From: Bifidobacterium pluvialisilvae
GTDB taxonomy: Bacteria; Actinomycetota; Actinomycetes; Actinomycetales; Bifidobacteriaceae
DNA length: 64,000 bases
Assembly: GCF_019331695.1 (NCBI RefSeq)
Contig: NZ_JAHBBI010000001.1
Location: 248,001 to 312,000, forward strand
Direction of reading: 5' to 3'
In this document: positions 36,789 to 47,656 of the stretch, piece by piece
Numbering within the stretch: position 1 is the first letter of the stretch
Layout: each line of letters opens with the position of its first letter
Notes under the pieces: generated by a model
Database searches by the model: none
What the model was told of the DNA's origin: nothing
Seen by the model: only the letters and a program-made list of their open reading frames with translations
Translations under genes and position numbers: made by a program

Positions 36789-36800
36789 GTGGCTGGCCGG

Positions 36801-37682
36801 TCAGTCGCGCGAACCGAACAGCTGCAGCAGGTTCATGAAGAAGTTGATGAAATCGAGGTACAGGTTCAGCGCGCACAGGATCGAGACGCGCCTGACCATC
36901 GTGCCGTCGTAGGAATACTGCTGGAACATGGCGCGCGTGAACTGCGCGTCGTGGGCGGTCAGACCGGCGAAGATCACCAGCGCGATCGCCGAGCACACCA
37001 TCGTCATCGTCTGGCCGGGCATGAATATGGCCATGAGGATCTCCGCGACGATCAGCACGAGCAGCGCCACCATGAGTATCGGGCCGAACCGCAGCAGGTC
37101 GATCTTGGTGGTCAGGCCGATCATGGTCAGGCACAGGAAGAACCCGGCGGTCATCGCCAGCACCATGACGATGCTGCCCAGCGAATACACGGCGAAGATC
37201 GAGCTGAGCGTGAAGCCCATGAGCGCCGCATAGACGTAGAACACCACGCGGGCCACGGCCGGGTTCATCGTCATCACCTTGGCGCTCAACGCGACGGCCA
37301 TCACCACCTGGACGACGGCCAGACCGATCCAGCCGATCATGCCGGTGGCCGAAAGATAGGCGACCAGCAGGCCGCTGACCTGGGTGACCATCGCCACGAC
37401 GGCCGTCACCAGCAGCCCGGCGGTCATCTCCGCATACGCCTTGGTGACGGAGACGCGGCGCGCCTTCTCGAAGCTGTCGTGCGTGTAGGACGCCTGCGCG
37501 TCCATGACCGGCTGGCCGTAGCCCGGCTGTGCGTACGGCGTCTGCTGCGCGTACGGGGCCTGGCCGTAGGCGGGTTGATACCCGGCCTGGGCGTACTGTG
37601 GCTGCTGGTACTGCTGGCCGTATTCGGGCCGCTGATAGTTCTGATATTGCTGGTTGCGGGGCTGGCCGTTGTCGAATGCCAT
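36801..37682 (-). CDS. Bax inhibitor-1 (YccA/TMBIM) family membrane protein with Gln/Tyr-rich N-terminus
   Basis: AAGGAG precedes the ATG at 37682 (293 residues). The first 60 residues are a Gln-, Tyr-, Pro- and Ala-rich tail with repeats such as QYQQPQYAQ and PYAQQTPYAQPGYG. Seven hydrophobic helices follow. The family core is clear: YAEMTAGLLVTAVVAMVT, FTLSSIFAVYSLGSIV and the conserved end AHDAQFTRAMFQQYSYDG and LYLDFINFFMNLLQLFG. BI-1 proteins are thought to be calcium leak channels or protease regulators; the bacterial role is unsettled. The N-terminal tail resembles those of other bifidobacterial membrane proteins. Confidence 0.9.
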   Translation of the reverse strand: MAFDNGQPRNQQYQNYQRPEYGQQYQQPQYAQAGYQPAYGQAPYAQQTPYAQPGYGQPVMDAQASYTHDSFEKARRVSVTKAYAEMTAGLLVTAVVAMVTQVSGLLVAYLSATGMIGWIGLAVVQVVMAVALSAKVMTMNPAVARVVFYVYAALMGFTLSSIFAVYSLGSIVMVLAMTAGFFLCLTMIGLTTKIDLLRFGPILMVALLVLIVAEILMAIFMPGQTMTMVCSAIALVIFAGLTAHDAQFTRAMFQQYSYDGTMVRRVSILCALNLYLDFINFFMNLLQLFGSRD

Positions 37683-37813
37683 GACTGCTCCTTCTATATC
37701 CATAGCTGGGGCACAGCATACGACGGCCACCTTAAGGATTGCTGGAATCCTTGGAAGGACCGTGTGAACGGCCGGGGCCGTGGCCGTTCACCGGCTGTGG
37801 CCGGTCGACGTCG

Positions 37814-38512
37814 TCAGCCGATCTCCTGATGGATCTGCTGCATGCGGCCCTCGATCTCGGCCAGCTGCGTGGCGCAGTCCTTCAGCGTCTCGAAATGCCG
37901 TTCCTTCGCGGTGTCCTCGATGGTGTTCTTATAGCGAAGACGGTGTTCGAGGCTCGCCCAGTAGTCCATGGCGATGGTGCGGAACTGCACCTCCACGGGC
38001 GTCGGATGAGGGCCGTCCGAAAGGAACACCGGCACCTGGTAGATGACGTGGAGGCTGCGGTATCCGTTCGGTTTGGGATTGGCGATGTAGTCCTTGATCC
38101 GGATGACCTCGATGTCGGACTGTTCCGAAAGGGTCTTCGCGACGGCGTAGACGTCCGTCACATAGTTGCAGATCACACGGATGCCGGCGATGTCGTAGAG
38201 GTTGTCCCTGATCGACGAGATCTCGACGGGCAGTCCGCGCCGCTTCAGCTTGCCGATCGTCGATCCGATGCTCTTCAGCCGGCATTCGATGTGGTGGATG
38301 GGATTGTGCGCGTTCTTCAGCTGGAACTCGTCGTCGAGGTTCTCCAGCTTCGTGCTGATCTCACGCATCGCGCCCGAATAGACCTGCTCCAATTCGGCGT
38401 ATTCCACGATCTGCGCGCCACGGAAGGTGTCGGTGCCGAGCTCGGCCGACACCTGCTCCATGCGCGTGCGGATCTCGGGCACGTTGAAGCGCTGCTTGCG
38501 TTCAAGAATCAT
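37814..38512 (-). CDS. Small alarmone synthetase (GTP pyrophosphokinase domain, RelQ/YjbM-like)
   Basis: The start at 38512 follows AAGGAG and gives 232 residues. The protein is a lone RelA/SpoT synthetase domain without HD hydrolase, TGS or ACT domains, so it should make (p)ppGpp but not degrade it. Key segments: HIECRLKSIGSTIGKLKRRG (about 80), DIAGIRVICNYVTDVYAVA, RIKDYIANPKPNGYRSLHVI (the substrate G loop, about 145) and PVEVQFRTIAMDYWASLEH, with the catalytic Glu. Coiled-coil helices flank the core and could drive oligomerisation. It is divergent from miaB. Confidence 0.9.
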   Translation of the reverse strand: MILERKQRFNVPEIRTRMEQVSAELGTDTFRGAQIVEYAELEQVYSGAMREISTKLENLDDEFQLKNAHNPIHHIECRLKSIGSTIGKLKRRGLPVEISSIRDNLYDIAGIRVICNYVTDVYAVAKTLSEQSDIEVIRIKDYIANPKPNGYRSLHVIYQVPVFLSDGPHPTPVEVQFRTIAMDYWASLEHRLRYKNTIEDTAKERHFETLKDCATQLAEIEGRMQQIHQEIG

Positions 38513-38628
38513 GGATCCGTTCTCCTTGTCGAACAACCATCATGGAAACCAACGGAATAGTAGCAAACGGGACGGGCGGAAAACTGGGAATTCGGTGAGA
38601 TTCGTGTCGCTCGCTAGGATTGGTCGGT

Positions 38629-40101
38629 ATGAATGAGGACATGATGACGATTGAGGAACGCAATCCCATCCCCGCCGCCGCCATCACCGGAGAGAGCAAC
38701 GCATGCGGAAGCGGCGGGGAACGGGGCAGGGGAGTGTTCGCCATCCGCACACTCGGATGCCAGATGAACGTGCACGATTCGGAACGCATCGCCGGCGTGC
38801 TGGAATCCGCCGGATACGTGGCCGCCGACGAGGAGCAGACGAGAAACGGCGACTTCGACCTGGTGATACTCAACACCTGCGCGGTACGCGAGAACGCCAC
38901 CGAACGCATGTACGGCACGCTCGGCCGCTGGGCCCGGTACAAGCACCGCCACCCGGACATGCAGATCGCCGTCGGCGGATGCATGGCCCAGAAGGACCGC
39001 GACCGCATCACCAGACGCGTGCCCTGGGTCGACGCCGTCTTCGGCACCAAGAACATCGGATCCCTGCCCAGGCTGCTGGACGACGCACGCGCCACCGGCC
39101 GCGCCCAGGTGGAGATCTCACGCGACCTCGCCTACTTCCCCAGCCAGCTGCCCACCGCACGCGCCTCGAAAATCTCGTCGTGGGTGTCGATCTCCGTGGG
39201 ATGCAACAACACCTGCACGTTCTGCATCGTGCCCGCCGTGCGCGGCAAGGAACGCGACCGCCGGCCCGGCGACGTGCTCGAGGAGATCCGGCGCTGTGTC
39301 GACGAAGGCGCCAAGGAGGTGACGCTGCTCGGGCAGAACGTCAACTCGTACGGGTGCTCCATGGGCGACCGCATGGCGTTCCCCAAGCTGCTGCGCGCCT
39401 GCGGACGCATCGACGGGCTCGAACGCGTGCGGTTCACCTCGCCCCATCCGGCGGCGTTCACCGACGAGGTGATCGCGGCCATGGCCGAGACCCCCAACGT
39501 CATGCACCAGCTGCACATGCCGCTGCAATCCGGATCCGACCGCATCCTGCGCGCCATGCGACGCTCCTACCGCGCCGAAAGGTTCATGACCATCCTCGGC
39601 AAGGTGCGCGACGCCATGCCCGACGCCCAGATCAGCACCGACGTGATCGTGGGATTCCCCGGCGAGACCGACGAGGACTTCGAACAGACCATGCGCGTGG
39701 TCGAGCAGGCACGGTTCTCCTCGGCCTTCACCTTCGAATACTCGCCCAGGCCCGGCACGCCCGCCGCGGTGATGGACCAGGTGCCCCACGCCGCGGTGCG
39801 TGAACGCTACGACCGGCTGCATGCGCTGCAGGAGCGCATCACCGCCGAAGGGCTGCGCACGTTCGAGGGCCGTGACGTCGAAGTGATGGTCTCCGCCATG
39901 CAGGGCAAGCGGGACGGGGAGACGCACCGCGTCACCGGACGCGAACGCACCGGCGTGCTCGTCCACGTGGGCGTGCCCGAAGGACGGCCGCAGCCGCAGG
40001 TCGGCGACTTCGTCACCGCCACCGTGACCCACGCCGCCGCGCATTACCTCATCGCAGACCCGGACGTGAAGGCAGGGCAGACCTATGACATCAGACACTG
40101 A
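38629..40101 (+). CDS. miaB: tRNA-2-methylthio-N6-dimethylallyladenosine synthase
   Basis: This 490-residue radical SAM methylthiotransferase adds the 2-methylthio group to i6A37 of tRNAs. The N-terminal UPF0004 domain has cluster cysteines in [27 protein letters not shown] and [12 protein letters not shown]. The radical SAM motif [20 protein letters not shown] follows at about residue 205. A TRAM domain ends the protein (about 425-485). Start choice is between ATGs at 38629 and 38641; neither has a strong Shine-Dalgarno. It overlaps miaA by 17 bases, so both steps of the same modification are made together. Confidence 0.95.
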   Translation: MNEDMMTIEERNPIPAAAITGESNACGSGGERGRGVFAIRTLGCQMNVHDSERIAGVLESAGYVAADEEQTRNGDFDLVILNTCAVRENATERMYGTLGRWARYKHRHPDMQIAVGGCMAQKDRDRITRRVPWVDAVFGTKNIGSLPRLLDDARATGRAQVEISRDLAYFPSQLPTARASKISSWVSISVGCNNTCTFCIVPAVRGKERDRRPGDVLEEIRRCVDEGAKEVTLLGQNVNSYGCSMGDRMAFPKLLRACGRIDGLERVRFTSPHPAAFTDEVIAAMAETPNVMHQLHMPLQSGSDRILRAMRRSYRAERFMTILGKVRDAMPDAQISTDVIVGFPGETDEDFEQTMRVVEQARFSSAFTFEYSPRPGTPAAVMDQVPHAAVRERYDRLHALQERITAEGLRTFEGRDVEVMVSAMQGKRDGETHRVTGRERTGVLVHVGVPEGRPQPQVGDFVTATVTHAAAHYLIADPDVKAGQTYDIRH

Positions 40102-41113
40102 ACACGCCGGCGCCGAACGGCGCTCCGACGGTCCGCGCGTCGTCTCCATCGTCGGCCCCACCGCCTCCGGAAAGACCGGCCTCGCCATCGCGCTCGCCAA
40201 GGCGCTCGCCGCCAAAGGACAGCGCGCCGAAATCGTGAACGCCGACGCCTACCAGATGTACCGCGGCATGGACATCGGCACCGCCAAGGCCACCGCCGAG
40301 GAACAGGCTGAAGTGCCGCACCACCTGCTCGACGTCATCGGCCCCGACGAGACGATGACCGTCGCACGGTTCCAGGCCATGGCCAGGGACTGCATCCATC
40401 GGCTGCGCGCGCAGGGAATCCGACCGATACTGGTCGGCGGCTCCGGCCTCTACGCCCGCGCCGCCATCGACGACATCAGCTTCCCCGGCACCGACCCCGC
40501 CGTGCGCGAACGGCTCGAGCGGCGGGCGAAGGACGAAGGACCGGGAATCCTCTTCGACGAGCTGAAGGCCAAGGACCCCGAGGCCGCCGCACGCATGGAC
40601 CCGCACAATCCGCGTCGCACCATCCGCGCGCTGGAGGTCATCGAGATCACCGGACGGCCGTACTCCGCCAGCCTGCCCCGATACCGCTACATCATCCCCT
40701 GCGTGCAGATCGGTCTCGACCTGCCCCGCGAGGAACTCGACAGGCGCATCGCCGTCCGTACCATGCACATGCGCGACGACGGGTTCATCCATGAGGCCGA
40801 ACGGCTGCGCGACCATCTCGGACCCACCGCAGCACGCGCCCTCGGCTACCAGCAGATGATCGATGTGCTCGACGGCCTTATGGACGAGGACGAGGCATTC
40901 GCCGACATCGCGCAGAAGACCCGACGGCTCGCCCGCAAGCAGATGGGCTGGTTCGGCCGCGACCCGCGCATCCACTGGCTCGAGGCGCTCAACCCCGCAC
41001 TGCTCGACAACGCGCTCGCCATCGTGGAGCATGCCGACGCCGGCGCATACGACGCCATCGACGCGCACGCAGACGACTACGTGCAGCACCACCTCGGCGA
41101 CATCGCCGGATAG
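40085..41113 (+). CDS. miaA: tRNA dimethylallyltransferase
   Basis: This 342-residue enzyme transfers the dimethylallyl group to A37 of tRNAs reading UNN codons, the substrate step before MiaB. The P loop is [20 protein letters not shown] (about residue 20), then [39 protein letters not shown] and [13 protein letters not shown]. The C-terminal region has [12 protein letters not shown] and [16 protein letters not shown], all typical. The start lies inside miaB, in a different frame. Confidence 0.96.
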   Translation: MTSDTEHAGAERRSDGPRVVSIVGPTASGKTGLAIALAKALAAKGQRAEIVNADAYQMYRGMDIGTAKATAEEQAEVPHHLLDVIGPDETMTVARFQAMARDCIHRLRAQGIRPILVGGSGLYARAAIDDISFPGTDPAVRERLERRAKDEGPGILFDELKAKDPEAAARMDPHNPRRTIRALEVIEITGRPYSASLPRYRYIIPCVQIGLDLPREELDRRIAVRTMHMRDDGFIHEAERLRDHLGPTAARALGYQQMIDVLDGLMDEDEAFADIAQKTRRLARKQMGWFGRDPRIHWLEALNPALLDNALAIVEHADAGAYDAIDAHADDYVQHHLGDIAG

Positions 41114-41210
41114 CAGGGACCCCGTCACCGGGGATTTGCCTGATGTTTCGTGAATATCATCCCGCCATGGCGGGGGACATCCCGGAGCAACGGTATTGTA
41201 GGGCATTGCT

Positions 41211-44033
41211 ATGGCACAGAAATCATCCCCGCGGTCGGCGTCGAACCGGTCCACCGCACGAAAATCATCGTCATCCCCGCGTTCGGGGACGGCAGGCGCG
41301 GGCTCGGGCGCACCCATCGACGAGCCCGGGTGGAAGCAGGCGCTGCTCGCCGTACCGCGCGGCCTGGGCATGATGGTCCGCACGCTCACCGGCGTCGGCG
41401 AATTCGACCCCGCCTACCGCCGGGACGGACTGTGCTTCGTCTTCGCCATCCTCGCCATCATGTTCGTGGCCAGCGAATGGTTCCGTGTCAACGGGTTCAT
41501 CGGGCGGCTGCTGCACGCCGTCGCATCGGGGCTTTTCGGCATGATGAGCGTCGTGCTGCCCGTGCTCCTGTTCATCCTCGTCTGGCGGCTGCTGCGCAAC
41601 GCGGGCAGGAACTCCGACAATCCCCGCGTGGTCTGCGGGTGGACGATGCTGCTGTGGTCCGTCTGCTCGATCATCGATGCCGCCAAGCTCGGCGACTCCC
41701 ACGACTTCGACATCCGGCAGATCCAGGAGGCCGGGGGCCTGTTCGGATTCGTCCTCGGATCGACGCTGTCATGGGGGCTTTCCAAGGTCTTCGCCATCAT
41801 CCTGTTCGTCATCGTGGCGTTGGCCTCGCTGTTGCTGATCACCCGCACCCATGTGAGCGAGATCCCGCAGCGGTTCGCATCGCTCGCAGCATTCCTGCGG
41901 GGCCGGGGGAACGGACCTTCCGCCGAAGGCGCCCGCGACGCCGACTTCCCCAACGAGGTCAGGCTGGCGGACGGCGACGACACCATCGCCTTCGCCGACG
42001 GCGTGCCGACGCATGACGGGACCGACGATGGGCACGAGGACGGTGCCGGTGGCGCCCGCGCCACGAAGACGCCATGGTGGAGGAGGTTGTTCTCCGGGCA
42101 CTTCGGGGAAAACCCCGACGAGGATTCCAAGCTGGACGAGTACGCCGCCGACAAGGCGTTCGACAAGGCGGCCAGCACCCACGGCCAGACGGCGGAGACC
42201 ACGCTGGTCGACCGCAGCGGCGACCTCCCGGCGCACCGCCCGCGCACCGTCTCCTCCCTCGGTGGGGAGGACGGCGCGGCCGGAGCGTCCGGCACCACCG
42301 GCGTGGACCCGTGGGCCACCGCCATCATGCCCTCTGGAAGCTTCCCCCCGGCGTCCCATGAGACCCCGGCACGTCCCCTGGCCTCCGCATCGCCCGAACC
42401 GGGGCCCGGACCCGTGATGAATCCCGCCGCCCAGGCGCCCTCCGCCGTCGCGGCCGGGGAAGGCGCCGGGCAGGACGTTCCGGCCGCATCCATCCCTGAT
42501 TCGGAGGAGTACCATCTGCCCGACCTGGAGCTGCTCAAGCACGGCAAGCCCCATGCCGCAAGGACCCCGGCGAACGATAAGGTCATCGCCGCCCTGCGCG
42601 ACACCTTCCAGCAGTTCAAGGTGGACGCCCAGGTGGTCGGGTTCCTGAGAGGGCCCTCGGTCACCCAGTACGAGGTGGAGCTCGGACCCGGCGTCAAGGT
42701 CGAGAAGGTCACCAACCTGCGTCGCAACATCGCCTACGCCGTGGCCAGCTCCGACGTGCGCATCCTCTCGCCGATCCCCGGCAAGTCGGCCATCGGCATC
42801 GAGATCCCGAACGTGGACCGCGAGATCGTGCACCTCGGCGACGTGCTGCGCTCCGACAAGGCCCGCAGGGACCCCAACCCCATGCTCGCCGGCGTGGGCA
42901 AGGACGTCGAGGGGCACTTCGTCACCGCCGATCTCACCAAGATGCCGCATCTGCTCGTGGCCGGCGCCACCGGCTCCGGCAAGTCGAGCTTCATCAACTC
43001 CATGCTCACCTCCATCATCATGCGCGCCACGCCCGAACAGGTGCGGCTCATCATGGTGGACCCCAAGCGCGTGGAGCTCTCCGCCTACGCCGGGATCCCG
43101 CATCTGCTCACGCCCATCATCACCGATCCCAAGAAGGCCGCCCAGGCGCTCGAATGGGTGGTCAAGGAGATGGACGCCCGCTACGACGACCTGCAGTACT
43201 TCGGATTCCGGCACGTCAAGGACTTCAACGAGGCGGTGCGCGCCGGCAAGGTGCACGCGCCCGAGGGGTCGAACCGCAAGGTGGCGCCGTACCCGTACCT
43301 GCTGGTGGTCGTCGACGAGATGGCCGACCTCATGATGGTGGCCAAGAACGACGTGGAAAGCTCCATCCAGCGCATCACCCAGCTGGCGCGTGCCGCCGGC
43401 GTGCACCTCGTGCTCGCCACGCAGCGTCCGTCCGTCGACGTGGTCACCGGCCTCATCAAGGCCAACATCCCCTCGCGTCTGGCTTTCGCCACCTCGTCGG
43501 CCACCGATTCGCGCGTCATCCTCGACACCACCGGCGCGGAAAGCCTCATCGGGCAGGGCGATGCGCTGTTCCTGCCGATGGGCAGCGCCAAGCCGTTGCG
43601 CGTGCAGGGCTCCTGGGTCTCGGAGTCCGAGATCCGCGACGCCGTGGATTTCGTCAGAACGCAACGCAAGCCGCATTATCGCGAGGACATCGAGGAGATG
43701 GCCAAGGAGGCGGAGAAGAGCGCCATCGAACCCGACGAGGACATCGGCGGGGACATGGACGTCCTGCTGCAGGCCGCCGAACTCGTCGTCACATCCCAGT
43801 TCGGCTCGACCTCCATGCTGCAGCGCAAGCTGCGCGTCGGCTTCGCCAAGGCGGGACGCCTCATGGACCTGCTCGAATCGCGCGGCGTCGTCGGACCGTC
43901 CGAGGGCTCCAAGGCGCGCGAGGTGCTGGTCCAGCCGCAGGACCTGCCGCAGGTGCTCGCGTTCATCAAAGGCGAGACGAAGTCGCTGACGCCCTCGCAG
44001 CCGCAGGCGGCGGAGGGCGAAAGCCCGCGGTGA
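41211..44033 (+). CDS. ftsK: DNA translocase FtsK/SpoIIIE
   Basis: This 940-residue protein pumps chromosome ends through the division septum. Four to five hydrophobic segments occupy residues about 70-220. An acidic, Pro/Ala-rich linker (225-430) leads to the motor: alpha domain [20 protein letters not shown], Walker [18 protein letters not shown] (about 583), Walker [19 protein letters not shown] and [20 protein letters not shown]. The winged-helix gamma domain (about 850-920) includes [20 protein letters not shown]. No good Shine-Dalgarno precedes the ATG at 41211, so the exact N-terminus is less certain. Confidence 0.95.
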   Translation: MAQKSSPRSASNRSTARKSSSSPRSGTAGAGSGAPIDEPGWKQALLAVPRGLGMMVRTLTGVGEFDPAYRRDGLCFVFAILAIMFVASEWFRVNGFIGRLLHAVASGLFGMMSVVLPVLLFILVWRLLRNAGRNSDNPRVVCGWTMLLWSVCSIIDAAKLGDSHDFDIRQIQEAGGLFGFVLGSTLSWGLSKVFAIILFVIVALASLLLITRTHVSEIPQRFASLAAFLRGRGNGPSAEGARDADFPNEVRLADGDDTIAFADGVPTHDGTDDGHEDGAGGARATKTPWWRRLFSGHFGENPDEDSKLDEYAADKAFDKAASTHGQTAETTLVDRSGDLPAHRPRTVSSLGGEDGAAGASGTTGVDPWATAIMPSGSFPPASHETPARPLASASPEPGPGPVMNPAAQAPSAVAAGEGAGQDVPAASIPDSEEYHLPDLELLKHGKPHAARTPANDKVIAALRDTFQQFKVDAQVVGFLRGPSVTQYEVELGPGVKVEKVTNLRRNIAYAVASSDVRILSPIPGKSAIGIEIPNVDREIVHLGDVLRSDKARRDPNPMLAGVGKDVEGHFVTADLTKMPHLLVAGATGSGKSSFINSMLTSIIMRATPEQVRLIMVDPKRVELSAYAGIPHLLTPIITDPKKAAQALEWVVKEMDARYDDLQYFGFRHVKDFNEAVRAGKVHAPEGSNRKVAPYPYLLVVVDEMADLMMVAKNDVESSIQRITQLARAAGVHLVLATQRPSVDVVTGLIKANIPSRLAFATSSATDSRVILDTTGAESLIGQGDALFLPMGSAKPLRVQGSWVSESEIRDAVDFVRTQRKPHYREDIEEMAKEAEKSAIEPDEDIGGDMDVLLQAAELVVTSQFGSTSMLQRKLRVGFAKAGRLMDLLESRGVVGPSEGSKAREVLVQPQDLPQVLAFIKGETKSLTPSQPQAAEGESPR

Positions 44034-44151
44034 CGGGGAACGGCGGACCGTTCCCCGGAAGAGCATGGGGTACGCTTGGGAATCGCTTAGGAAATGCACG
44101 GCCGCCCGCGATATCCATGCGGCCGTGCACCGATATGGCAAGGAGCATGTG

Positions 44152-44811
44152 ATGAACGAAGGCAATGGTTCGGGAATGACGAGGAAATCGCTGTCGGAAG
44201 GATGGAACACCCCGGCGAACCTCGTCACCTACGCCCGCATCATCCTCGTGGTGGTGTTCATCGTGTTGACCGTGGTCGCCGGCCCGATGGGACGCGACGA
44301 CCTCACCCTGCGATGGGTGGCCGCCGTACTGTTCATCGTGGCGGCCAGCACCGACAAGATCGACGGGTATCTGGCCCGTTCCCGCAACGAGGTCACCGAG
44401 CTGGGCAAGCTCATGGACCCGATTGCCGACAAGCTGCTCATGTGCTCCGCGCTCATCGTGTTCTCCGCGTTCGGGGAGTTCGCGTTCGCATGGGTCATCA
44501 CCGTGCTGTTCCTCGTGCGGGAGGTGGGCATCACCGTCATGCGATTCTTCGTGATGGAACGCCCCGGCGGCAAGGTCATCGCCGCCGCGTGGCCGGGCAA
44601 GCTCAAGACGGTGTTCCAGTCCATCGCCCTGTCGATGTACATGCTGCCGGTCTGGTCGCTGGCCGACGTCATCGCCCCGGGGGTCGACTGGACGTTCTGG
44701 TACTACGGCCTCTCCTACGTGATGCTGCTTGTCGCGCTCGTGCTGTGCCTGTATTCGGGTGGCGTCTACCTGTACAACACGTTTGGCGCGCCCAAGGGGC
44801 ATGCGCGATGA
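44152..44811 (+). CDS. pgsA: CDP-diacylglycerol--glycerol-3-phosphate 3-phosphatidyltransferase
   Basis: AAGGAG precedes the ATG at 44152 (219 residues). The enzyme makes phosphatidylglycerol phosphate for membrane lipid and cardiolipin synthesis. The CDP-alcohol phosphotransferase motif runs from DKIDGYLARSRNEV to GKLMDPIAD (about residues 65-95), containing D-G-x2-A-R, then G-x3-D-x3-D. Hydrophobic segments before and after the motif suit an integral membrane enzyme. The order ftsK-pgsA-cinA is common in actinobacteria. It overlaps cinA by four bases. Confidence 0.93.
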   Translation: MNEGNGSGMTRKSLSEGWNTPANLVTYARIILVVVFIVLTVVAGPMGRDDLTLRWVAAVLFIVAASTDKIDGYLARSRNEVTELGKLMDPIADKLLMCSALIVFSAFGEFAFAWVITVLFLVREVGITVMRFFVMERPGGKVIAAAWPGKLKTVFQSIALSMYMLPVWSLADVIAPGVDWTFWYYGLSYVMLLVALVLCLYSGGVYLYNTFGAPKGHAR

Positions 44812-45410
44812 GCGTCGCCGTCGGATATGATGCCGGCGCCGCGTCTGCCCGGGAACGCAGGGACGACCTTGCCGCGCGCGCCTTGGAACTGTGCGGCGAA
44901 CGCGGCTGGCGTATCGCGGCCGCCGAATCACTGACCGGCGGACTGCTCGCCGACGCGTTCGTCCGCATTCCCGGCGCCTCACAGGTGTTCCTCGGGTCGG
45001 CCGTGACCTACGACATCGCGGCGAAGGAGCATGTTCTCGGCGTCGACGGAGCATTGCTGCGCCGCGAAGGCGCCGTGCATCCCGAAGTGGCGCGGCAGAT
45101 GGCGGTGCGGACCGTCCGGCTGTACTGTTCCCGTGACGAATATCGGGGCGGGGTCGTTGGATTGTCGACGACGGGCGTCGCCGGACCCGGCCCCGACGGC
45201 GACAAGCCGGCCGGACTGGTCTACATCGGCCTGTGCCTGCCCGACGTGCACGTGCATGGGGGCTATGTGGTCGAATCGCACGAGCTGAGGCTTTCCGGGA
45301 CCCGCGAGGAGATACGCGAGAAGACGGTGGTGTGTGTGCTCGACCGTCTGGTGTCCCTGCTCGCCGACGGCGCACGGAAGGACGGTGGCATGGACGGGCG
45401 TGTGAATTGA
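44808..45410 (+). CDS. cinA: CinA C-terminal-type nicotinamide-nucleotide amidohydrolase (PncC)
   Basis: This 200-residue single-domain form of CinA starts at ATGA overlapping pgsA. The domain deamidates nicotinamide mononucleotide to nicotinate mononucleotide in pyridine-nucleotide recycling. Motifs: IAAAESLTGGLLADAFVRIP (about residue 37) with the catalytic Ser, SAVTYDIAAKEHVLGV, and LSTTGVAGPGPDGDKPAGLV (about 118-138). The N-terminal molybdopterin-like CinA domain is absent, as in many bacteria. The name follows the old competence-damage annotation. Confidence 0.92.
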   Translation: MSVAVGYDAGAASARERRDDLAARALELCGERGWRIAAAESLTGGLLADAFVRIPGASQVFLGSAVTYDIAAKEHVLGVDGALLRREGAVHPEVARQMAVRTVRLYCSRDEYRGGVVGLSTTGVAGPGPDGDKPAGLVYIGLCLPDVHVHGGYVVESHELRLSGTREEIREKTVVCVLDRLVSLLADGARKDGGMDGRVN

Positions 45411-45506
45411 ATCACATTTGAGTCCGACAGCGGAATAATCGCCGGCACGTCCGGTTGACACGTATAGAGAACGAGATACAGGTCTGGGGTTGGAAAAGGA
45501 GCGAAC

Positions 45507-46037
45507 ATGACGACTACGGCAACACGGTACGACAGCGATATCCGCACTTCCGAGCGCGCCACGGTGGCGATGCCCGACGGTAAGGCCATGGCCCGGAACC
45601 TCACTCCGGCGCAGAAGCGCGCCGTCGCCTTCGCGCAGCAGCAGATTCTGCGTGCGCGCGCGGCCCGCAAGGCGAAGGACGACCGTCGGGCGGCGCTGAG
45701 CCGCATGTGGGCGAACGCCGACCGTGAGGAGGGTCTCGAGGACCGTTCCAACGCGGCCGAGCGCACGCGTGTGGTGGCCAGCGAGGATGGGCAGATCTCG
45801 TTGCGCAAGGTCATCGGCGAAGTGCTGCGCTCTTTGCGCACCAAGGACCACAAGACCCTGCGCGAGGTCAGCGGCAAGGCTGGCGTGTCCCTCGGCTATC
45901 TTTCCGAGGTGGAGCGCGGCCAGAAGGAGGCCAGCTCCGAATTGCTCGTCTCCATCACCCAGGCGTTGGGCGTGCGTCTGTCCGATATGCTGATGATGGT
46001 GGCCGACCGGGTCCGCGAGGTTGAGGGCCGGGAGTAG
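45507..46037 (+). CDS. clgR: ClgR-type helix-turn-helix transcriptional regulator
   Basis: This 176-residue protein follows GGAAAAGGAGC. A basic, Arg/Lys-rich N-terminal half of about 95 residues precedes a Cro/C1-type helix-turn-helix: [40 protein letters not shown] and [20 protein letters not shown] (about 97-155). ClgR activates clp protease and chaperone genes in actinobacteria, and lies upstream of recA in bifidobacteria and relatives. The acidic C-terminus is short. It is followed after 11 bases by the DUF3046 gene. Confidence 0.88.
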   Translation: MTTTATRYDSDIRTSERATVAMPDGKAMARNLTPAQKRAVAFAQQQILRARAARKAKDDRRAALSRMWANADREEGLEDRSNAAERTRVVASEDGQISLRKVIGEVLRSLRTKDHKTLREVSGKAGVSLGYLSEVERGQKEASSELLVSITQALGVRLSDMLMMVADRVREVEGRE

Positions 46038-46048
46038 GTTCCCCGCAT

Positions 46049-46291
46049 ATGCAGGAACGGGAGTTTTGGCAGCTTGTGGACGAGGTCTTCGGCCGTTCCT
46101 ACGGACGAAGCCTCTCCCGGGACCAGAATCTTGCGAGACTGGATTCCATGACGGTCATCGAGGCGCTGGACGCCGGCGTGGAGCCGCGCGTCGTCTGGAA
46201 CGTGTTCTGCGACCATATGGGTGTTCCGGATGATCGTCGATGGGGCGACGGCCATAACGCCCCGCCGCTGCCTCCGGGGCCGATGGTCTGA
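46049..46291 (+). CDS. DUF3046 family protein
   Basis: This 80-residue protein starts MQEREFWQLVDEVFGRSYGR and contains DQNLARLDSMTVIEALDAGV and EPRVVWNVFCDHMGVPDDRRWG, the whole pattern of the actinobacterial DUF3046 family. It sits between clgR and recA, its usual place. No function is known to me. Confidence 0.9.
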   Translation: MQEREFWQLVDEVFGRSYGRSLSRDQNLARLDSMTVIEALDAGVEPRVVWNVFCDHMGVPDDRRWGDGHNAPPLPPGPMV

Positions 46292-46314
46292 TTTTTCGGC
46301 GTGTCGCATGAATT

Positions 46315-46328
46315 CGAACACATGTTCG
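46315..46328. promoter_or_regulatory. LexA (SOS) box CGAACACATGTTCG
   Basis: This is a perfect Gram-positive type LexA operator (CGAAC-N4-GTTCG), followed immediately by AGTATAGT, a plausible -10 region (TATAGT at 46331-46336). It sits 162 bases before the recA start, predicting DNA-damage induction of recA-recX. It implies a long untranslated leader of roughly 145 bases. Confidence 0.9.
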
Positions 46329-46489
46329 AGTATAGTCGATGTCGGCAGATTGGGTAATGCCGGCAAAAGCAACATCGGTGATGTTCGTTTGCGGGTGGTA
46401 TGGTTGTCCACATTTTCCATGCGGCTGGCATTCACGGCAATGGTCGGGCTACGGTGGGAACCCCTGGCACCGACGTTAAGGAGACGCTG

Positions 46490-47656
46490 ATGGCACAGCA
46501 GAAGAAACAGGATTCGGCCGAACGGGTCGCGGATCAGCGGCGTGCGGCGCTGGACACCGCGCTGGCGCAGGTGGAGAAGAGCTTCGGCAAGGGCTCGGCC
46601 ATGCGCCTGGGAGACAAGCCCATACAGAACGTGGAGGTCATCCCCACCGGTTCCCTGGCGCTTGATTTGGCGCTGGGAATCGGCGGTCTCCCCAAGGGCA
46701 GGATCGTCGAGGTGTACGGTCCCGAATCGTCCGGAAAGACCACGTTGGCGCTGCATGTCGTCGCCAATGCCCAGCGCAACGGCGGTGTCGCCGCGTTCAT
46801 CGACGCCGAGCACGCCCTCGATCCCGAATACGCCCGCAAGCTCGGGGTGGACACCGATTCGCTGATCGTGTCGCAGCCGGACAACGGCGAGCAGGCGCTG
46901 GAGATCGCCGACATGCTCATCCGTTCGGGCGCGCTCGACGTCATCGTCATCGATTCCGTCGCCGCGCTGGTGCCCAAGGCCGAGATCGAAGGCGACATGG
47001 GAGACAGCCACGTCGGCCTGCAGGCCAGGCTGATGAGCCAGGCGCTGCGCAAGATGACGGGAGCGCTGGCCCAGGCCGGCACCACGGCCATCTTCATCAA
47101 CCAGCTGCGTGAGAAGATCGGCGTGTTCTTCGGCTCGCCCGAGACCACCACGGGAGGCAAGGCGCTCAAGTTCTATGCGTCCGTGCGTCTGGACATCCGA
47201 CGCATCCAGACGATGAAGAACGGCGATGAGGCCATCGGCAACCGCACCAAGGTCAAGGTCGTCAAGAACAAGATGGCTCCGCCGTTCAAGACCGCGGAGT
47301 TCGACGTGCTCTACGGCGAGGGCATCTCCCGTGAGGGTTCCGTGCTCGACATGGCCCAGCAGTGCGGATTGGTCAAGAAGTCCGGTTCCTGGTTCACCTA
47401 CGACGGCGACCAGCTGGGACAAGGGCGCGAGAAGGTCCGCCAGTTCCTCAAGGACAACCCGGAACTGACCGATGAGATCGAACACCGGGTGAAGGTTGCC
47501 TTCGGCGTGGAGAAGCCCGATCCCGAGGAGGGGCAGGCCGATGGAAAAGAGACCGGCAGGACCGGCGCGCCATCCGATAAGAACACGATTAAGACAGACT
47601 CCAAGAAACCGTCCGACGGCAGGACCGCCGGCACGCAGGCGGCGGCCAAGCAATGA
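46490..47656 (+). CDS. recA: RecA recombinase
   Basis: AAGGAG precedes the ATG at 46490 (388 residues). RecA drives homologous recombination and triggers LexA cleavage. Walker [18 protein letters not shown] (about 68-85), [16 protein letters not shown], Walker [16 protein letters not shown], loop L1 [19 protein letters not shown] and loop L2 [20 protein letters not shown] are all intact. The C-terminus is acidic, then Lys/Thr-rich and variable. It overlaps recX by four bases, and a LexA box lies upstream. Confidence 0.99.
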   Translation: MAQQKKQDSAERVADQRRAALDTALAQVEKSFGKGSAMRLGDKPIQNVEVIPTGSLALDLALGIGGLPKGRIVEVYGPESSGKTTLALHVVANAQRNGGVAAFIDAEHALDPEYARKLGVDTDSLIVSQPDNGEQALEIADMLIRSGALDVIVIDSVAALVPKAEIEGDMGDSHVGLQARLMSQALRKMTGALAQAGTTAIFINQLREKIGVFFGSPETTTGGKALKFYASVRLDIRRIQTMKNGDEAIGNRTKVKVVKNKMAPPFKTAEFDVLYGEGISREGSVLDMAQQCGLVKKSGSWFTYDGDQLGQGREKVRQFLKDNPELTDEIEHRVKVAFGVEKPDPEEGQADGKETGRTGAPSDKNTIKTDSKKPSDGRTAGTQAAAKQ

